Of a stretch of 64,000 nt of DNA, positions 49,857 to 59,609 are shown piece after piece. The notes below the pieces were generated by a model. That model had not been told where the DNA came from, made no database searches, and saw only the letters and a program-made list of their open reading frames with translations. The stretch is taken from NCBI GenBank assembly GCA_964006375.1, contig OZ023264.1, positions 15,572,225 through 15,636,224 on the forward strand, given 5' to 3'. Made by a program: the position numbers and the translations under genes. The DNA is from Tillus elongatus. Its lineage: Eukaryota; Arthropoda; Insecta; Coleoptera; Cleridae. Numbering within the stretch: the first letter of the stretch is position 1; each line of letters starts with the position of its first letter.

Positions 49857-50505
49857 TCGATTTTTTCTACGTTAAGTAATTAAGAAAACCTCCCTAACGG
49901 CGTCATTTTGATGAGACCCTGCTATATATTGGTAAAACCGCCGTACGTGCTAATTTGAAGAAATTTCTTCAATATTCAAAAGTGGCGATCTCCTCATTAG
50001 CAACTTTTTTCTATGACAATTCAGTAAAGTAAATAAATAAATATTTGGATTCTTAATTTTCGAAACAATCATCACGAACTACATTTTAACTAATCTTGTT
50101 TATTGCATGTTGCACAATATAATGCACTTTGTATATAAAATAGCATCCATAGCCATCCAAGAGAAATAGCTTGTAACTAATGGCACTGAAGACGTGTTTC
50201 CAGACACTTCATTTTCCATGGTAAGTAAATCTTGTTCATGTACCATATTACAATAGTGACACAATGATACAATAAAATAATAAAAGTGCAACTCAACACT
50301 GATGATAAAATTCATCATCATTTTATTGTATAACGACGGTGCTTTGCAAATCTTTTCAGGTACGTCAAGCTAGCAGGTAATTATCTAGAAGTGTAGCCCT
50401 AGTGCGACTAGCGTGAATGGCTGAGTCAACCAACTATTTGTTTGAAAAACAAAAGAAACAAAATAGACGTCTGTGTTCTATCAACGTAGAAGTTTTCTTT
50501 GCTAT
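49857..50505. other. no recognised gene; small repeat B scrap
   Basis: 49965-50025 is a worn repeat B end (TTGAAGAAATTTCTTCAATA, then TCCTCATTAGCAACTT). The rest is unassigned. Confidence 0.5.
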
Positions 50506-50509
50506 TTTT

Positions 50510-50743
50510 TAATTTACTTCGGTCTATTTCCGCGACTATGATCAATCATCGACACCAGGGAGCAGTTTCACCTCACCTGGAAATTTTGCTGAACCACTGC
50601 CTTTCTGTGAGGAGGGTAGAAATCTATAACGTCCCGAACATCGCATGGTACACGAAACAGAAAGCATTACGCGGCTTTTGAAGGGCGGAACGTGCAGACA
50701 TCCAACTCTCTCAAACATAATAAGACAACCTTAATTGATGTTG

Positions 50744-50745
<2 letters not shown>
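50510..50745 (-). repeat. tRNA-derived SINE, copy 3 (head missing)
   Basis: Reverse complement of the body of the SINEs at 54482 and 54941: GGTCTATTTCCGCGACTATG, CAGGGAGCAGTTTCACCTCA, GGGCGGAACGTGCAGACATC and AATTGATGTTGATT. It abuts an (AT)n array where the tRNA-like head should begin. Confidence 0.8.

Positions 50746-50839
<94 letters not shown>
50746..50839. repeat. (AT)n microsatellite, ~94 bp
   Basis: Array replacing the head of the truncated SINE. Confidence 0.95.
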
Positions 50840-50842
<3 letters not shown>

Positions 50843-51474
50843 GTGGCCAACCACATACGCCACTGGGTCTCACGTCTACATTTTTCGTTATTTCGAATTT
50901 ATTTCACACGAACGTTGTGTAGGTTGAAAAGGATTACAACCTAAAATTATTTTAAAATATACAGGCTGATCCAAAAAAGTGTGACACCTCAAAGCTATGG
51001 TTTTTTTATGGAACACCCGATATTTGACAACGTTTTTAAATCCTATATGGAAAATAAGGTTAACTTATTTCAAGGATCCCTATACCTAGATATTAGGGTT
51101 TCCCAGATATCTTGATTTTCGAAGAATGTAAGTTTTTCAAAAGAATTGTTATCTTCATTGTTAGACGATATCGTAAACAAAAGTCACTAGCCTTTGATGG
51201 TGGATTTGGTATTACATCAACTACTGTAGTCAATATTTCACAATACTCTACAGGGAGTTTAAAAATTCAAGTTTTACTATCGGCACATTCGAAGCAGATT
51301 ATTCCCATTTATTTCAAATGGAACAGCCTATATTTTTTGCTACGTTTCATAGAGAAAATGGTTCCCTTTCATCTGATACTAGGGTTCCCTATACCCAAGT
51401 TCAGCGGTTCTGGCGCTATTCACACTTTTTTTTATATATCGGTCTCCTTTTCAATGCGCCACCCTATATAAATT
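50840..51474. other. transposon end scraps, no gene
   Basis: CAGGCTGATCCAAAAAAGTG near 50963 resembles a Tc1/mariner end. TTTTCAATGCGCCACCCTAT at 51449-51468 is the terminal 20 bp of the DD41D family, left alone at the junction to the R2-type fragment. Confidence 0.5.
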
Positions 51475-52172
51475 TGGATTCCGTAAATAGCAAGTCAGTT
51501 ATTCACTCTCAGGGAAAAATGTATGGACAATGGTGCCTTCAGAAACAAAAAGGCCAAGGGGTAGTTACCAACGCGTTAAACAAGCATATAATTGGTTATA
51601 TAATCATAAAGGATTAGCAACATCTGAATGGCGTGATTGTCTGAAAATGACATGTAATGTGGCTCCTGGTCGTAGTATTCCTGGTCGCAGTATCGTCACA
51701 TCCCGTTGTAGACACTGTAACGTTTATGAAACTCTTACACATCTACTCGGGTACTGCATCCACGGAGAACTGCTTCGATACAGGCGTCACCATAAAGTTA
51801 GTGGACTAATTGATTGAGAAAAAAAGGTTTCCAAGTAGAAGAAGAAGTTCATGGCCTCTCAGAAACTGGGAGCACCAGAAGGACTGACATCATAGCAATC
51901 TGGAAAAACCATGAAAACGGTTATATTATAGACCATACGTTTTCAGAGAGAGATGGAGCAGCCTGGCCAAATTCAAGAAGTAAAGTGTATTATTTACGAA
52001 CCTAAAATAAATTATTTTAAATCTAAATTAAATGTTCAAAATTTTCCAGTAATAGGTCTCCTGTTTAGTGCTGTGGGAACATTTTTCAAAAATTACATTA
52101 ATTTAAGGAAAAATTTGGATTACCCAAGTCATAACATTCTTTCAAAAGAGAGTAGCGATATAATTGAATAAT
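51475..52172 (+). pseudogene. R2-type LINE C-terminus: zinc knuckle and restriction-like endonuclease
   Basis: Frame 51530-51817 gives AYNWLYNHKGLATSEWRDCL and then CRHCNVYETLTHLLGYC, a C-X2-C-X7-H-X4-C motif typical of R2-clade elements. After a frameshift, 51814-52005 reads EEVHGLSETGSTRRTDIIAI and GYIIDHTFSERDG, resembling the R2 restriction-like endonuclease core (R...D...D). The final segment ends at 52170 (NILSKESSDIIE). These enzymes nick target DNA to start reverse transcription. The reverse-transcriptase part is missing. R2 elements usually sit in 28S rDNA; no rDNA is visible here. Confidence 0.75.
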
Positions 52173-52524
52173 TAGAAGCTATGCAGTAAGTAACAACAAA
52201 AAAGAATTAACAAATGTCACAGTCATATGTACAATCAAGTAACCATGTACGTTCCATTCATTTCAATATCCGAAGTAGAGAAACTGTTATTAAGAGAAAA
52301 GGCTTATCTATACAAAAACGGTTACAGTTATCCATAAGAAAGCCTCATGTAGCTTTTAAGGCAATCGGATATCGCTTTAGATTAGTCTATAAAATAGGGC
52401 TGTTCCATTTGAAATGAACACAGTAATAAACTTGGCATGTGTAAACAGTAATACAAGTTCAACCACCAACAGTCCCCAATGTCGCGTATAAAATGACGGA
52501 TATCATTTTCAACACTAAAAAGGT
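52173..52524. other. no recognised gene
   Basis: Short unassigned stretch. GGGCTGTTCCATTTGAAATG near 52397 echoes 51314 in inverse and may be a transposon end. Confidence 0.4.
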
Positions 52525-53440
52525 ACGAAAGATGCTCTCTTCTCTTAATACCATGAAAGCCTCTGGCCGTTGAAGATATCCCAGCAATTGTTCTCAAAAA
52601 ATGCGCACCAGAACTTGTTCCTGTCCTGAGTTGTCTGTTTCAAAAATCTTACAATAGAGGCATATTCCCTAGGAACTGGAAAACAGCTCGAGTACAACCC
52701 GTCCCCAAGAAAGGACCCAAAGGGCTTCCTAGCAACTACCTATTTCTCTCCTTTCAGTCGTCTCTAAAGTGATGGAAAAGTATATCAACACCGAATTACT
52801 AAAATTTCTTCAAAAACACAGTCTAATCCACGACAGGCAGTATGGAATTCGTCAGCGCAGATCAACTGCCGACCTCCTTTGCTTTGTCACCCATTCTTGG
52901 AACAAGTCTATGGAACTACACAGTGAATCTCAGATTGTCGCTCTAGACATATCCAAAGCATTCGACCAGGTCTGGCACGTAGCGCTACTTAATAAACTTC
53001 GGGCCTATGGCCTACCACCAAAACTCTGTACATGGACAGCAAATTTCCTCTCCAACCGGAGCATTTCTGTTGTCGTGGATGGCCATTCCTCTAAACTGTA
53101 GCTGTCGGTGAGCTCTCTCTCTCTCTTTTATAGATATCTGCACGGGCACTGCTCAGATGAGCTTTCTTCCATAGTTCCTCCACTTGCTGCCCTCAACAGA
53201 TCTACCAGGGGAACAGAGCGAATGCACTCTTTTACTGTGCAGGTCACCAGACATAGAACATCTTGTTATGCCCGCTCTTTTGTCCCGAGGATTTCCAAGT
53301 TGTGTAATTCCTTGCCGAACATGTTTTTCCTTCTCCTCCGAACCTCCAAACCTTCAAGTCCAGAATTAACAAGTTGCTTCTTTTCTCCTTGTCGACACCC
53401 ACGGTACGATAGTATTTAGGCTGTAAGCCCTCGTGGTGTG
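52525..53440 (+). pseudogene. CR1/Jockey-type LINE, internally deleted
   Basis: From about 52535 broken frames give the start of reverse transcriptase (IPAIVLKKCAPELVPVL, NWKTARVQPVPKKG). 52769-53101 is open with KHSLIHDRQYGIRQRRSTAD and an intact motif A ALDISKAFDQVWH. At 53100 the sequence jumps to the 3' end (53108-53440), removing motif B, the YADD box and the thumb. The 3' end (TTTAGGCTGTAAGCCCTCGT) is joined directly to DD41D transposase at 53441. Confidence 0.85.
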
Positions 53441-53441
53441 T

Positions 53442-53997
53442 CATTTCTAACCGGAAATTCACGTTCAGGATCCCGTTTTTTTGTTGGCTACTGAACCACT
53501 TTGTCGAAACTTTGCAACTAACTCCAAAATGTATTTTATGTTAACATGTCTGTTCGGATGTCGTTCATTAAACAAATTTGCGGTACGGTTGGCACAGTCA
53601 TCGTTTTTGAAAAAAAGAGTAATTATTTCAACTCTTTCTTCTGCAGAATACACCATTGTGAAATTAATTTTCGGTAGTACTATCAAGTATCAAACCGGCC
53701 GATAAACTGAAATAACAAACCACAGTTCTCTCATTCCGATAAGAAATGTTCTGATAGTCAGGTTTTGGTTTACAAACCGACAAAACATTGACTATTAGCA
53801 CATTTCTATGTTCCCTATTTAAAATATAAGGGTTGTTATCACCACCCTTAAGGGGTTGATGTGACAAAGTTGAGTTTCATGTCAAAACATGTCCCCCTTA
53901 ATATTAAAATTGATGAGTTTCAGCGTTTCTTAAAAAAAAAATTCTCTGGACGCATAATCAGTCTGTTTCGTTTTCAATGCGCCAGCCTGTATTTAAA
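53442..53997 (-). mobile_element. DD41D mariner-like transposon, copy 4 (5' end only)
   Basis: Minus orientation: inverted end (CTGGCGCATTGAAAACGAAA on the minus strand, at about 53995), leader, and the first ~60 codons of transposase (53656-53465: [12 protein letters not shown]... [20 protein letters not shown]). The rest is replaced by LINE sequence. Confidence 0.82.
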
Positions 53998-54481
53998 TCA
54001 TAATTGATATCTAATTTTGTGAGCACAACTTTCTTGTGTTTTGAAATAATTCTGATTAGTCTATTAACTGAATGCATTTTGAATTTGGTAGGAATTTTAA
54101 TTTATTTAACTGTTGTAAAAAAGCTTCCCAAAACGTATTCAAAATTTGAAGACCTTTTTATGACTTTGATTAATATAGGAATTGCCTTAGTGCATCATTT
54201 GGAATTTGGAGAATTGCTTTAACTGAGCTTCTTATAAATTTGTCAATGTTATCAAAAAAGTTTTTGTTCACTTTTTCGACAGAGGCTGTTTGAAGAGGGT
54301 AAATTAAACATGGTGATAAATATTGACTCAAGGCGACAAGTTTTTGTTCACAATTTAGTAAATTTAATGTTGTTAGCGCTTTAAATTTTTCGGAAGTTTT
54401 CGTATAGTAACTTTTTATCAAAAACCACTTCATCAAAGAAATTCAAACCCAGATATTTAATTTTTTCACTAACATTTATAG

Positions 54482-54833
54482 GAGCTCGGTGGTTTAGAGG
54501 TAAGAACGTGTGCCTTTGAACCGAAGGGTACTGGGTTCGATCCCGGCGTACTCCTTTCACTTTTTCAGTACAAACTGTAAAATTAACATCAACCGAGGTT
54601 CTGGCATTGTATTTGAGCAAGTTGAATGTCTGCACGTTCCGCCCTTCGGAGGGGGCGTAAAGACGTCGGTCCCGTGTCCATGCGATGTTGGGCACGTTAA
54701 AGATCCCTACCCTCCTTACAGAAAGACAGGGGTTCGGCAAAATTTCCAGGATAGTGAGGTGAAACTGCTCCCTGGCGTCGGTGATTGGCCATAGTCGCGG
54801 AAATAGGCCGACGTTAAAGAAAGGAAACACACA
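54482..54833 (+). mobile_element. tRNA-derived SINE, copy 1
   Basis: About 352 bp: tRNA-like head GAGCTCGGTGGTTTAGAGG with an A-box-like segment and a B box GGTTCGATCCC (54534-54544), a body (ATCAACCGAGGTTCTGGCAT, GGGCACGTTAAAGATCCCTA), an end ATAGGCCGACGTTAAAGAAA and a CA-rich tail. Flanked by a perfect 15-bp duplication CACTAACATTTATAG (54467-54481 and 54834-54848). It would be transcribed by RNA polymerase III from the head. The body may belong to one of the conserved central domains known from other invertebrate SINEs; I cannot confirm which. Inserted antisense in an R2-type reverse transcriptase. Confidence 0.88.
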
Positions 54834-54940
54834 CACTAACATTTATAGAAGTTGTCGATCCATTTGAATTCAAATATATTGTTTTCTGTTTCAGTTTACC
54901 CTTTTCAATTTACAATAGCTGATTATTTAGATGGACTGAT

Positions 54941-55301
54941 GAGAGCCTCGGTGGTTCAGGTGTAAGGAAGTGTGTCTCTGAACCGAAGGGTACCGGGTTC
55001 GATCCCAGGGTACTCCATTCACTTTTTCAGTACAAACTGTACAATTAACATCAACCGAGGTTCTGGCATTGTATTTGAGCAAGTTGAATGTCTGCACGTT
55101 CCGCCCTTCGGAGGGGACGTAAAGCCGTCGGTCCCGTGTCCATGCAATATTGGGCACGTTAAAGCTCCCTACCCTCCTTACAGAAAGGTAGGGCTTCGGC
55201 AAAATTTCCAGGATAGTGGGGTGCAGCTATTCCCTGGCGTGGGTGTTTGGCCATAGTCGCGGAAATAGGCCGACGTTAAAGAAACAAAAACACACACACA
55301 C
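54941..55301 (+). mobile_element. tRNA-derived SINE, copy 2
   Basis: Same family and orientation as copy 1, head GAGCCTCGGTGGTTCAGG, B box at 54996-55006, (CA)n tail. Flanked by AGATGGACTGAT (54929-54940) and AGATGGATTGAT (55302-55313), a 12-bp duplication with one mismatch. Confidence 0.87.
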
Positions 55302-55420
55302 AGATGGATTGATAGTCAATTATATTTTTTTAAGTTTATTTTCAGCAATGTGTAATAAATTTTGGACGGAGCATGAGTCTTTGCCAACCAAAAGAATGTC
55401 ATCGGCAAATCGCTGCACCG

Positions 55421-55490
55421 AAACTGAAAAAGTGAAATCCATTACTGGGAGTCGAACCCTGTACCCGTGGGTAAAAGATTAAGACCGGTT
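55421..55490 (-). repeat. SINE head fragment
   Basis: On the minus strand: GGTTCGACTCC (B box, 55448-55458) followed by a segment ending TTTCACTTTTTCAG, as in the two complete SINEs; no body. Lies at the edge of the R2-type fragment. Confidence 0.6.
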
Positions 55491-56796
55491 TTGTGCTTTA
55501 TAACTCATCCATTGGTCATATGTGGCAATGCCATACACTACCGGCCATGACTGTTTTGAGCAACAAATGACCAGATGGGTAATAAGGCCCAAGTGCGGTG
55601 CTCAGAAATTTGATGTATCTGCTTTTTAACCCCTTTCTTTGTCTACTCTACCACTCCTCTACGAACCCAGTTTTGATAAACCCGGACTTGACAAACCTGA
55701 CTTGTGACAACCCAGAATTTGACAATGGCTGACTTTTCCTGATATTCCTCCTTAGGTGCGTCTACCTAATAAGAATCTGAGACGCATCTGATGGAATGGA
55801 TCTGTTCTGGTCATGCATTGTGGAGAATTTTCATGAGACTCTCAATGGTTTCCGACTTTGTCACACCCAATTTTGACACTGGCAGTACTATCGTGTTAGA
55901 AAGTAATCTGTCTGTAGTTCCAGCCACTTATGTTCCGTGATTGGTTTGACCAACGTCGCATCTACTACGAATGACTTCTGATCAGGCTAAATTCTACATA
56001 TATACCTACGCCAGCCAGATACTTCCCTATTATGTCGATAAAAATGTTCCATAAAATATTCAGGTTCACTAGAAAACGTTTTAAATTAAATTGTGCCATA
56101 TTTGCACCCAGTACGCATGTTCTGTTAGCAAAAAAAAAGACAATGTTTTCGGAGCAGCCTGTATGCCTTGTCAATATAGTTTGAGTAACTTTTTAGAGTA
56201 TTTTTTTGTCGCGAAGACGTGACAAGCAAGGTGGAACATGTCTCGCGTTTAAATTAGTCTTTCTGGAGGCAATAATTCGAAGTATGGCTTAACTTGGCTA
56301 ATCATTCACAAGGGATTTCGCTATTAAGTAGTTGAAGACAAGTGAGTGGTTATGTGGCTAACCTAGAGTGGTAAGACTTGACGTATAACGTAAGATTTCT
56401 TTGAATTTTAGTACGAACGGTACGGTGACGATAATTATGGCTCTTTTAGGACACTTAGTTCGTTAAATTGCTTGAAATCAATCTACGTTCAGCAAGTGTA
56501 GGCTACAGGTTGCGAAATTGCTATACGATGGCGAAGAACTTTTTCACTCCGTCCGTAAAAAGTGTCCGACGTGTTAAATTGTTAGTAATAAAATGAATAC
56601 AGTGATCAAAATAAATATATAACTACATACAGTTCTCAACCAGTAAATAAGATACACGTTTTGAATAATTTTTAATTATCTGGGTCTCCAGTGGCCTTAA
56701 AATTCGTATTCGCAATAAAATAACTGTTTGGTTTTCTTTTTACAATCGCTCCAAAAATATACATTTAAAGTCTTTGGTGTAAAATAGTGCAATTTT
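55491..56796. other. no recognised gene
   Basis: No supported frame. A weak hammerhead-like relic (minus, about 55489-55527) is listed among rejected observations. Confidence 0.5.
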
Positions 56797-57220
56797 TACG
56801 CTACCATAACGCACTTGGCGTTCAAATTTTTAGAGAGAAAAATTTCACTAATGAGATCGCGACGTTTAAGTTTTTAAAAACTTCTTTAAATGAGCGCGAA
56901 CCTGGCCCCCTCGAACACATATCCGGGATCAGTTTCAATTTATATCACACCGATAACCCCAAACATTTTTGGCGGTTTTGATCAAGTTTGGTGAGTGCGT
57001 TCATTTTACAAATGACTTGGCTAAGTTCTTAGCCAAGAAAATCGAATCAAAGACATCCTTTCTCTGATGCTTTGGCAGAGTTACAGAGCTTATGGTTTAA
57101 CAGTCTATAATTTTATCGAATTTTCGTAGACAACATTTCCCAGTGGGACACCGTGACCTTTGAATTTTCAAAAGATTTCTTCAAATAAGCGCGAACTAGG
57201 TCCCGTAGAAACCACATCCG
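56797..57220 (-). repeat. shared end motif and repeat B fragment without the AT array
   Basis: CTACCATAACGCACTTGGCG at 56801, then the repeat B end (hairpin remnant, TAAATGAGCGCGAACCTGGC, ACATATCCGGGATCAGTTTC), then AATTTATATCACACCGATAA at 56937-56956, where other copies carry 70-145 bp of (AT)n. A second repeat B scrap lies at about 57150-57218. Confidence 0.75.
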
Positions 57221-57224
57221 GGGT

Positions 57225-58345
57225 TTTTTCCCCTCGGGGCTCGTCCGCGGCCTTGCCGCCCCGATAGCACTGCAACCTTTGGTTGATTGTGCATGCCCTT
57301 AGTCTTTTCTACTCCACCCATTCCAAAATCACTGTGCCTTGAACTAGTCTGCACAGCGATTGGTAGGGTGAAGTTTTATATTGGTCTGTCTCCGGTCTAG
57401 ACTGACCGTAGATCAGTTGTCTTTTGCGGTCCAGAGCTTTACACTCGCACAAGATGTGCTTGGCTAATTTCTCCCCCTCGCCACAGAGTCTACATGCGAG
57501 GTCCCCCTCGAACCGCTCCATTTTATGCAGGTGTTTTTGACGGCCATGTGTCCCGTCAAGAGACCTGTTATGTTTCTGATCTGTCCTCTGCTAAGAATTA
57601 GCAGCTCCAAGGCTCTCTTTGAACTGGGTTCGTCAATTATTGACTTCCCATGTTTGAGCCCTGGACAGTCTGCCCAGTACACCTTGTGTTGGTTTCTGAC
57701 CCAGGACTTAATGGCTCCCCTGGCAGTGCTCTTTGTCACGGCCAGAGCCGGTACTGGTCCCATAAATGGTCCTGCTGACCCTCTCTTCGCGAGACTGTCC
57801 GATTCTTCATTGCCTTTGACCGCCGAGTGACCCGGCACCCAGATGAGGGTGACCTCATTCTGCCCAGACAGGTCGCTCGTCTCGTCTCGGCACTCACTCA
57901 CCAGCCAGGAAGTTACCCGTGGGCTAGTTAGGGCCTTAGGGTCTGCCTGGCTGTCTGTGGCTATGAGGATCCGCTTGTTGGTGTAGCCCCTCCTCTTGTT
58001 CTCCCGCACACGGTGCAGGGTGGCGTACATTTCGCCCTGAAAGACCGTTGCATGGGCTCGGAGGGAAATACTATGACTTAACCTCGGTCCTTCCGAATAA
58101 ACACATGCCCCCGTCCTACGCTCCCCGCGGATCCGTCCGTGAACCAGACGAGCGCGTCCCGTGGTTTGCCCGGCATCTTCTCCCGCCATGTCTCGCGGTC
58201 GGGGATTTCCACTGTAAAGTTGTTTTCCCTGCAGATTTGCGGGCTTGCGAAGTCTGACCTCATTTCAAGCAAGGGCTCCTTCACGATCTCCTGAATTTTA
58301 CCTGAAGCCTCAGTTGATCTTAAGTCTACCATTGCAAGCGTGTCT
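57225..58345 (-). pseudogene. I-type LINE C-terminus: RNase H and zinc motif
   Basis: RNase H across 58332-57464: VWFTDGSAGSVGRG (first Asp), FQGEMYATLHRVRENKRRGY (Glu), RILIATDSQADPK (Asp), LIWVPGHSAVKGNEESDSLA (final Asp). One frame break lies near 58080-58190. Downstream, 57521-57309 carries ACRLCGEGEKLAKHILCEC, a CCHC-like knuckle, and the C-terminal VQGTVILEWVE. A cleaner sister of 39510-41160. The RNase H would remove template RNA during reverse transcription. Confidence 0.85.
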
Positions 58346-58406
58346 GTATAGTCCTAGCCTGGCCTCCCCCATAATAACTAAGTGTAGGGGTTCTACCACT
58401 CACTTA

Positions 58407-58710
58407 GTGTTGGAAGGCTGGCTACCATAGCCGTATTACTTTATAAGTGTATTTTCGCTACAATTAGTATGCCGTACTGAAGAGCTCTAATTAGAGCAAA
58501 ACCGGTCTATGGTTCTAATTGTATCGAGAATACATCTAGCCTTACATACGTTGTCCCTATATTAGGGTAGAAATGAGCCAGGGCTGACAATTTACTGGAT
58601 TGTTAGTTGGTTGTACACAGTCTCTATTTTTTAACACTTTGTGTTATTTGGAGCTGCCGTGACAACATACTACTTGGTTCCGCAACTAGGTGGCGGCACG
58701 TTGCTTCGTG
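58407..58710 (+). mobile_element. ~304-bp non-coding insertion with hammerhead motif
   Basis: Bounded by 15-bp direct repeats, so it looks like a single retrotransposed unit. It encodes no protein. It contains a hammerhead motif at 58471-58513. Small non-coding retroelements with hammerheads (retrozymes) and Penelope-linked hammerheads are known; this could be either. No copy elsewhere in the window. Confidence 0.6.
58471..58513 (+). ncRNA. hammerhead ribozyme motif (type I, minimal stem III)
   Basis: Stem I: GCCGTA (58471-58476) can pair with TATGGT (58508-58513), six pairs with two G-U. Core CTGAAGA (58477-58483) fits CUGANGA. Stem II GCTCT/AGAGC with loop AATT (58484-58497). The next core block reads AAAAC (58498-58502) where GAAAC is canonical, one change at the conserved G. 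Stem III is at most one pair (C58502-G58505), then the cleavage triplet GTC (58505-58507). Structure strongly hammerhead-like; the core change probably impairs cleavage in this copy. Confidence 0.6.
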
Positions 58711-58725
58711 TCTACCACTCACTTA

Positions 58726-59099
58726 ATAATATACATACATAGTATGTACATATCTGTGATTTAAAAATGATTAAAAAAACATTTTTCATATTCATTTACG
58801 CATGTATTATGTACATGCCTACACATTATCTTTTGCACTCCTTTTTACGTACGATTTTAAACTTTTTAGACTTTTTTATAATAACAACGTTATACCGAAT
58901 CAGTTTCAATATTTTCACACATTTGTCTACAACAAACTTTAAATGAGACGATGTTATGCGAGGACTGTATTTGAAATGAATTTTCTGTAAACATTTTAGT
59001 AAAATGAAGGACAATGACGGATCAAGATGAAACTTACGGGTTTACGGAACACTGTTATTGCAATATTTTCTTTTCATACTCCGTATTTGTTTCAGGTTC
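58726..59099. other. no recognised gene
   Basis: AT-rich; the last part (from about 58960) resembles the interior of repeat B (GAAGGACAATGACGG). Confidence 0.5.
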
Positions 59100-59456
59100 T
59101 TTGCCTAAACATTGCCAATTTTGACGTTTAAAATCGCGACTTTGACGTTTTAAGGAAAACTCCAAATTTGTTTTCTTTCACTGCCCATAACTTTTTGTCT
59201 TTAAAAATACAGACCAAAATTTCGGTACATGATTTATTGTTTTTATATAAATACGTCTACCAAATTTGATTGCCCTTAGTTTGTTATTTCCAGAGATATA
59301 AATTTTTGTCTAAAGAAACGACAACATTTTCCGGGCAAACCTGGACCGATTTTCCTGGCTAACGAATATATCCGAGCCACTTGCAAAAGGAAGGTACTCA
59401 CCAAATTTTATCAAAACCGGCCTATTATTTTTTGAGTTATCGGTGTGACACATCCA
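59100..59456 (+). repeat. repeat B fragment, interior only
   Basis: From TTTGCCTAAACATTGCCAAT through TTGACGTTTTAAGGAAAACT and TCCTGGCTAACGAATATATC to TTGAGTTATCGGTGTGACAC; stops where the array would begin (CATCCATATACAG). Confidence 0.8.
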
Positions 59457-59609
59457 TATACAGTCTGGCCACGGATTGGGTGTGGGTAAGGTATAAGTGA
59501 CAAAAAAATTTTAAATTAGATTATGATATTCTGGGAATATCTGGGAATCGCTCCTTCTTTTGTCTGAAACTAAGATGTTGAGGAAATGAACAAAATCAAT
59601 TAATATACA

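Larger units (their letters stand above)
54000..55420 (-). pseudogene. R2-type LINE reverse transcriptase, split by two SINEs
   Basis: Reading down the minus strand: 55418-55310 gives QRFADDILLVGKDSCSVQNL, the catalytic box (FADD). SINE 2 follows, then 54940-54849 (LKQKTIYLNSNGSTTSINV), then SINE 1, then 54481-54170 (SEKIKYLGLNFFDEVVFDKK, EQKLVALSQYLSPCLIYPLQ, FFDNIDKFIRSSVKAIL), and a decayed tail with KGLQILNTFWEAFLQ. The order and the Y-L-S-P-C-L-I-Y-P-L-Q block fit the R2-clade thumb. Removing the SINEs rejoins the protein reading. Stops and frameshifts make it dead. It is cut at about 54000 by the DD41D end. It may be the same family as 51475-52172, which holds the complementary C-terminal part in the opposite orientation. 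Confidence 0.72.
58392..58725. repeat. 15-bp direct repeats flanking an insertion
   Basis: TCTACCACTCACTTA at 58392-58406 and again at 58711-58725, identical. Best read as a target-site duplication around 58407-58710. Confidence 0.8.

Noticed and set aside
54482..54555. tRNA gene
   Set aside because: The A-like and B boxes belong to a SINE head: the sequence recurs at 54941 with the same 3' body and is flanked by target duplications.
55489..55527. Hammerhead ribozyme on the minus strand
   Set aside because: GGATGAG, a weak stem and AAAACCGGTC resemble a hammerhead, but the CUGANGA block is broken and stem II barely pairs; too degenerate to call.
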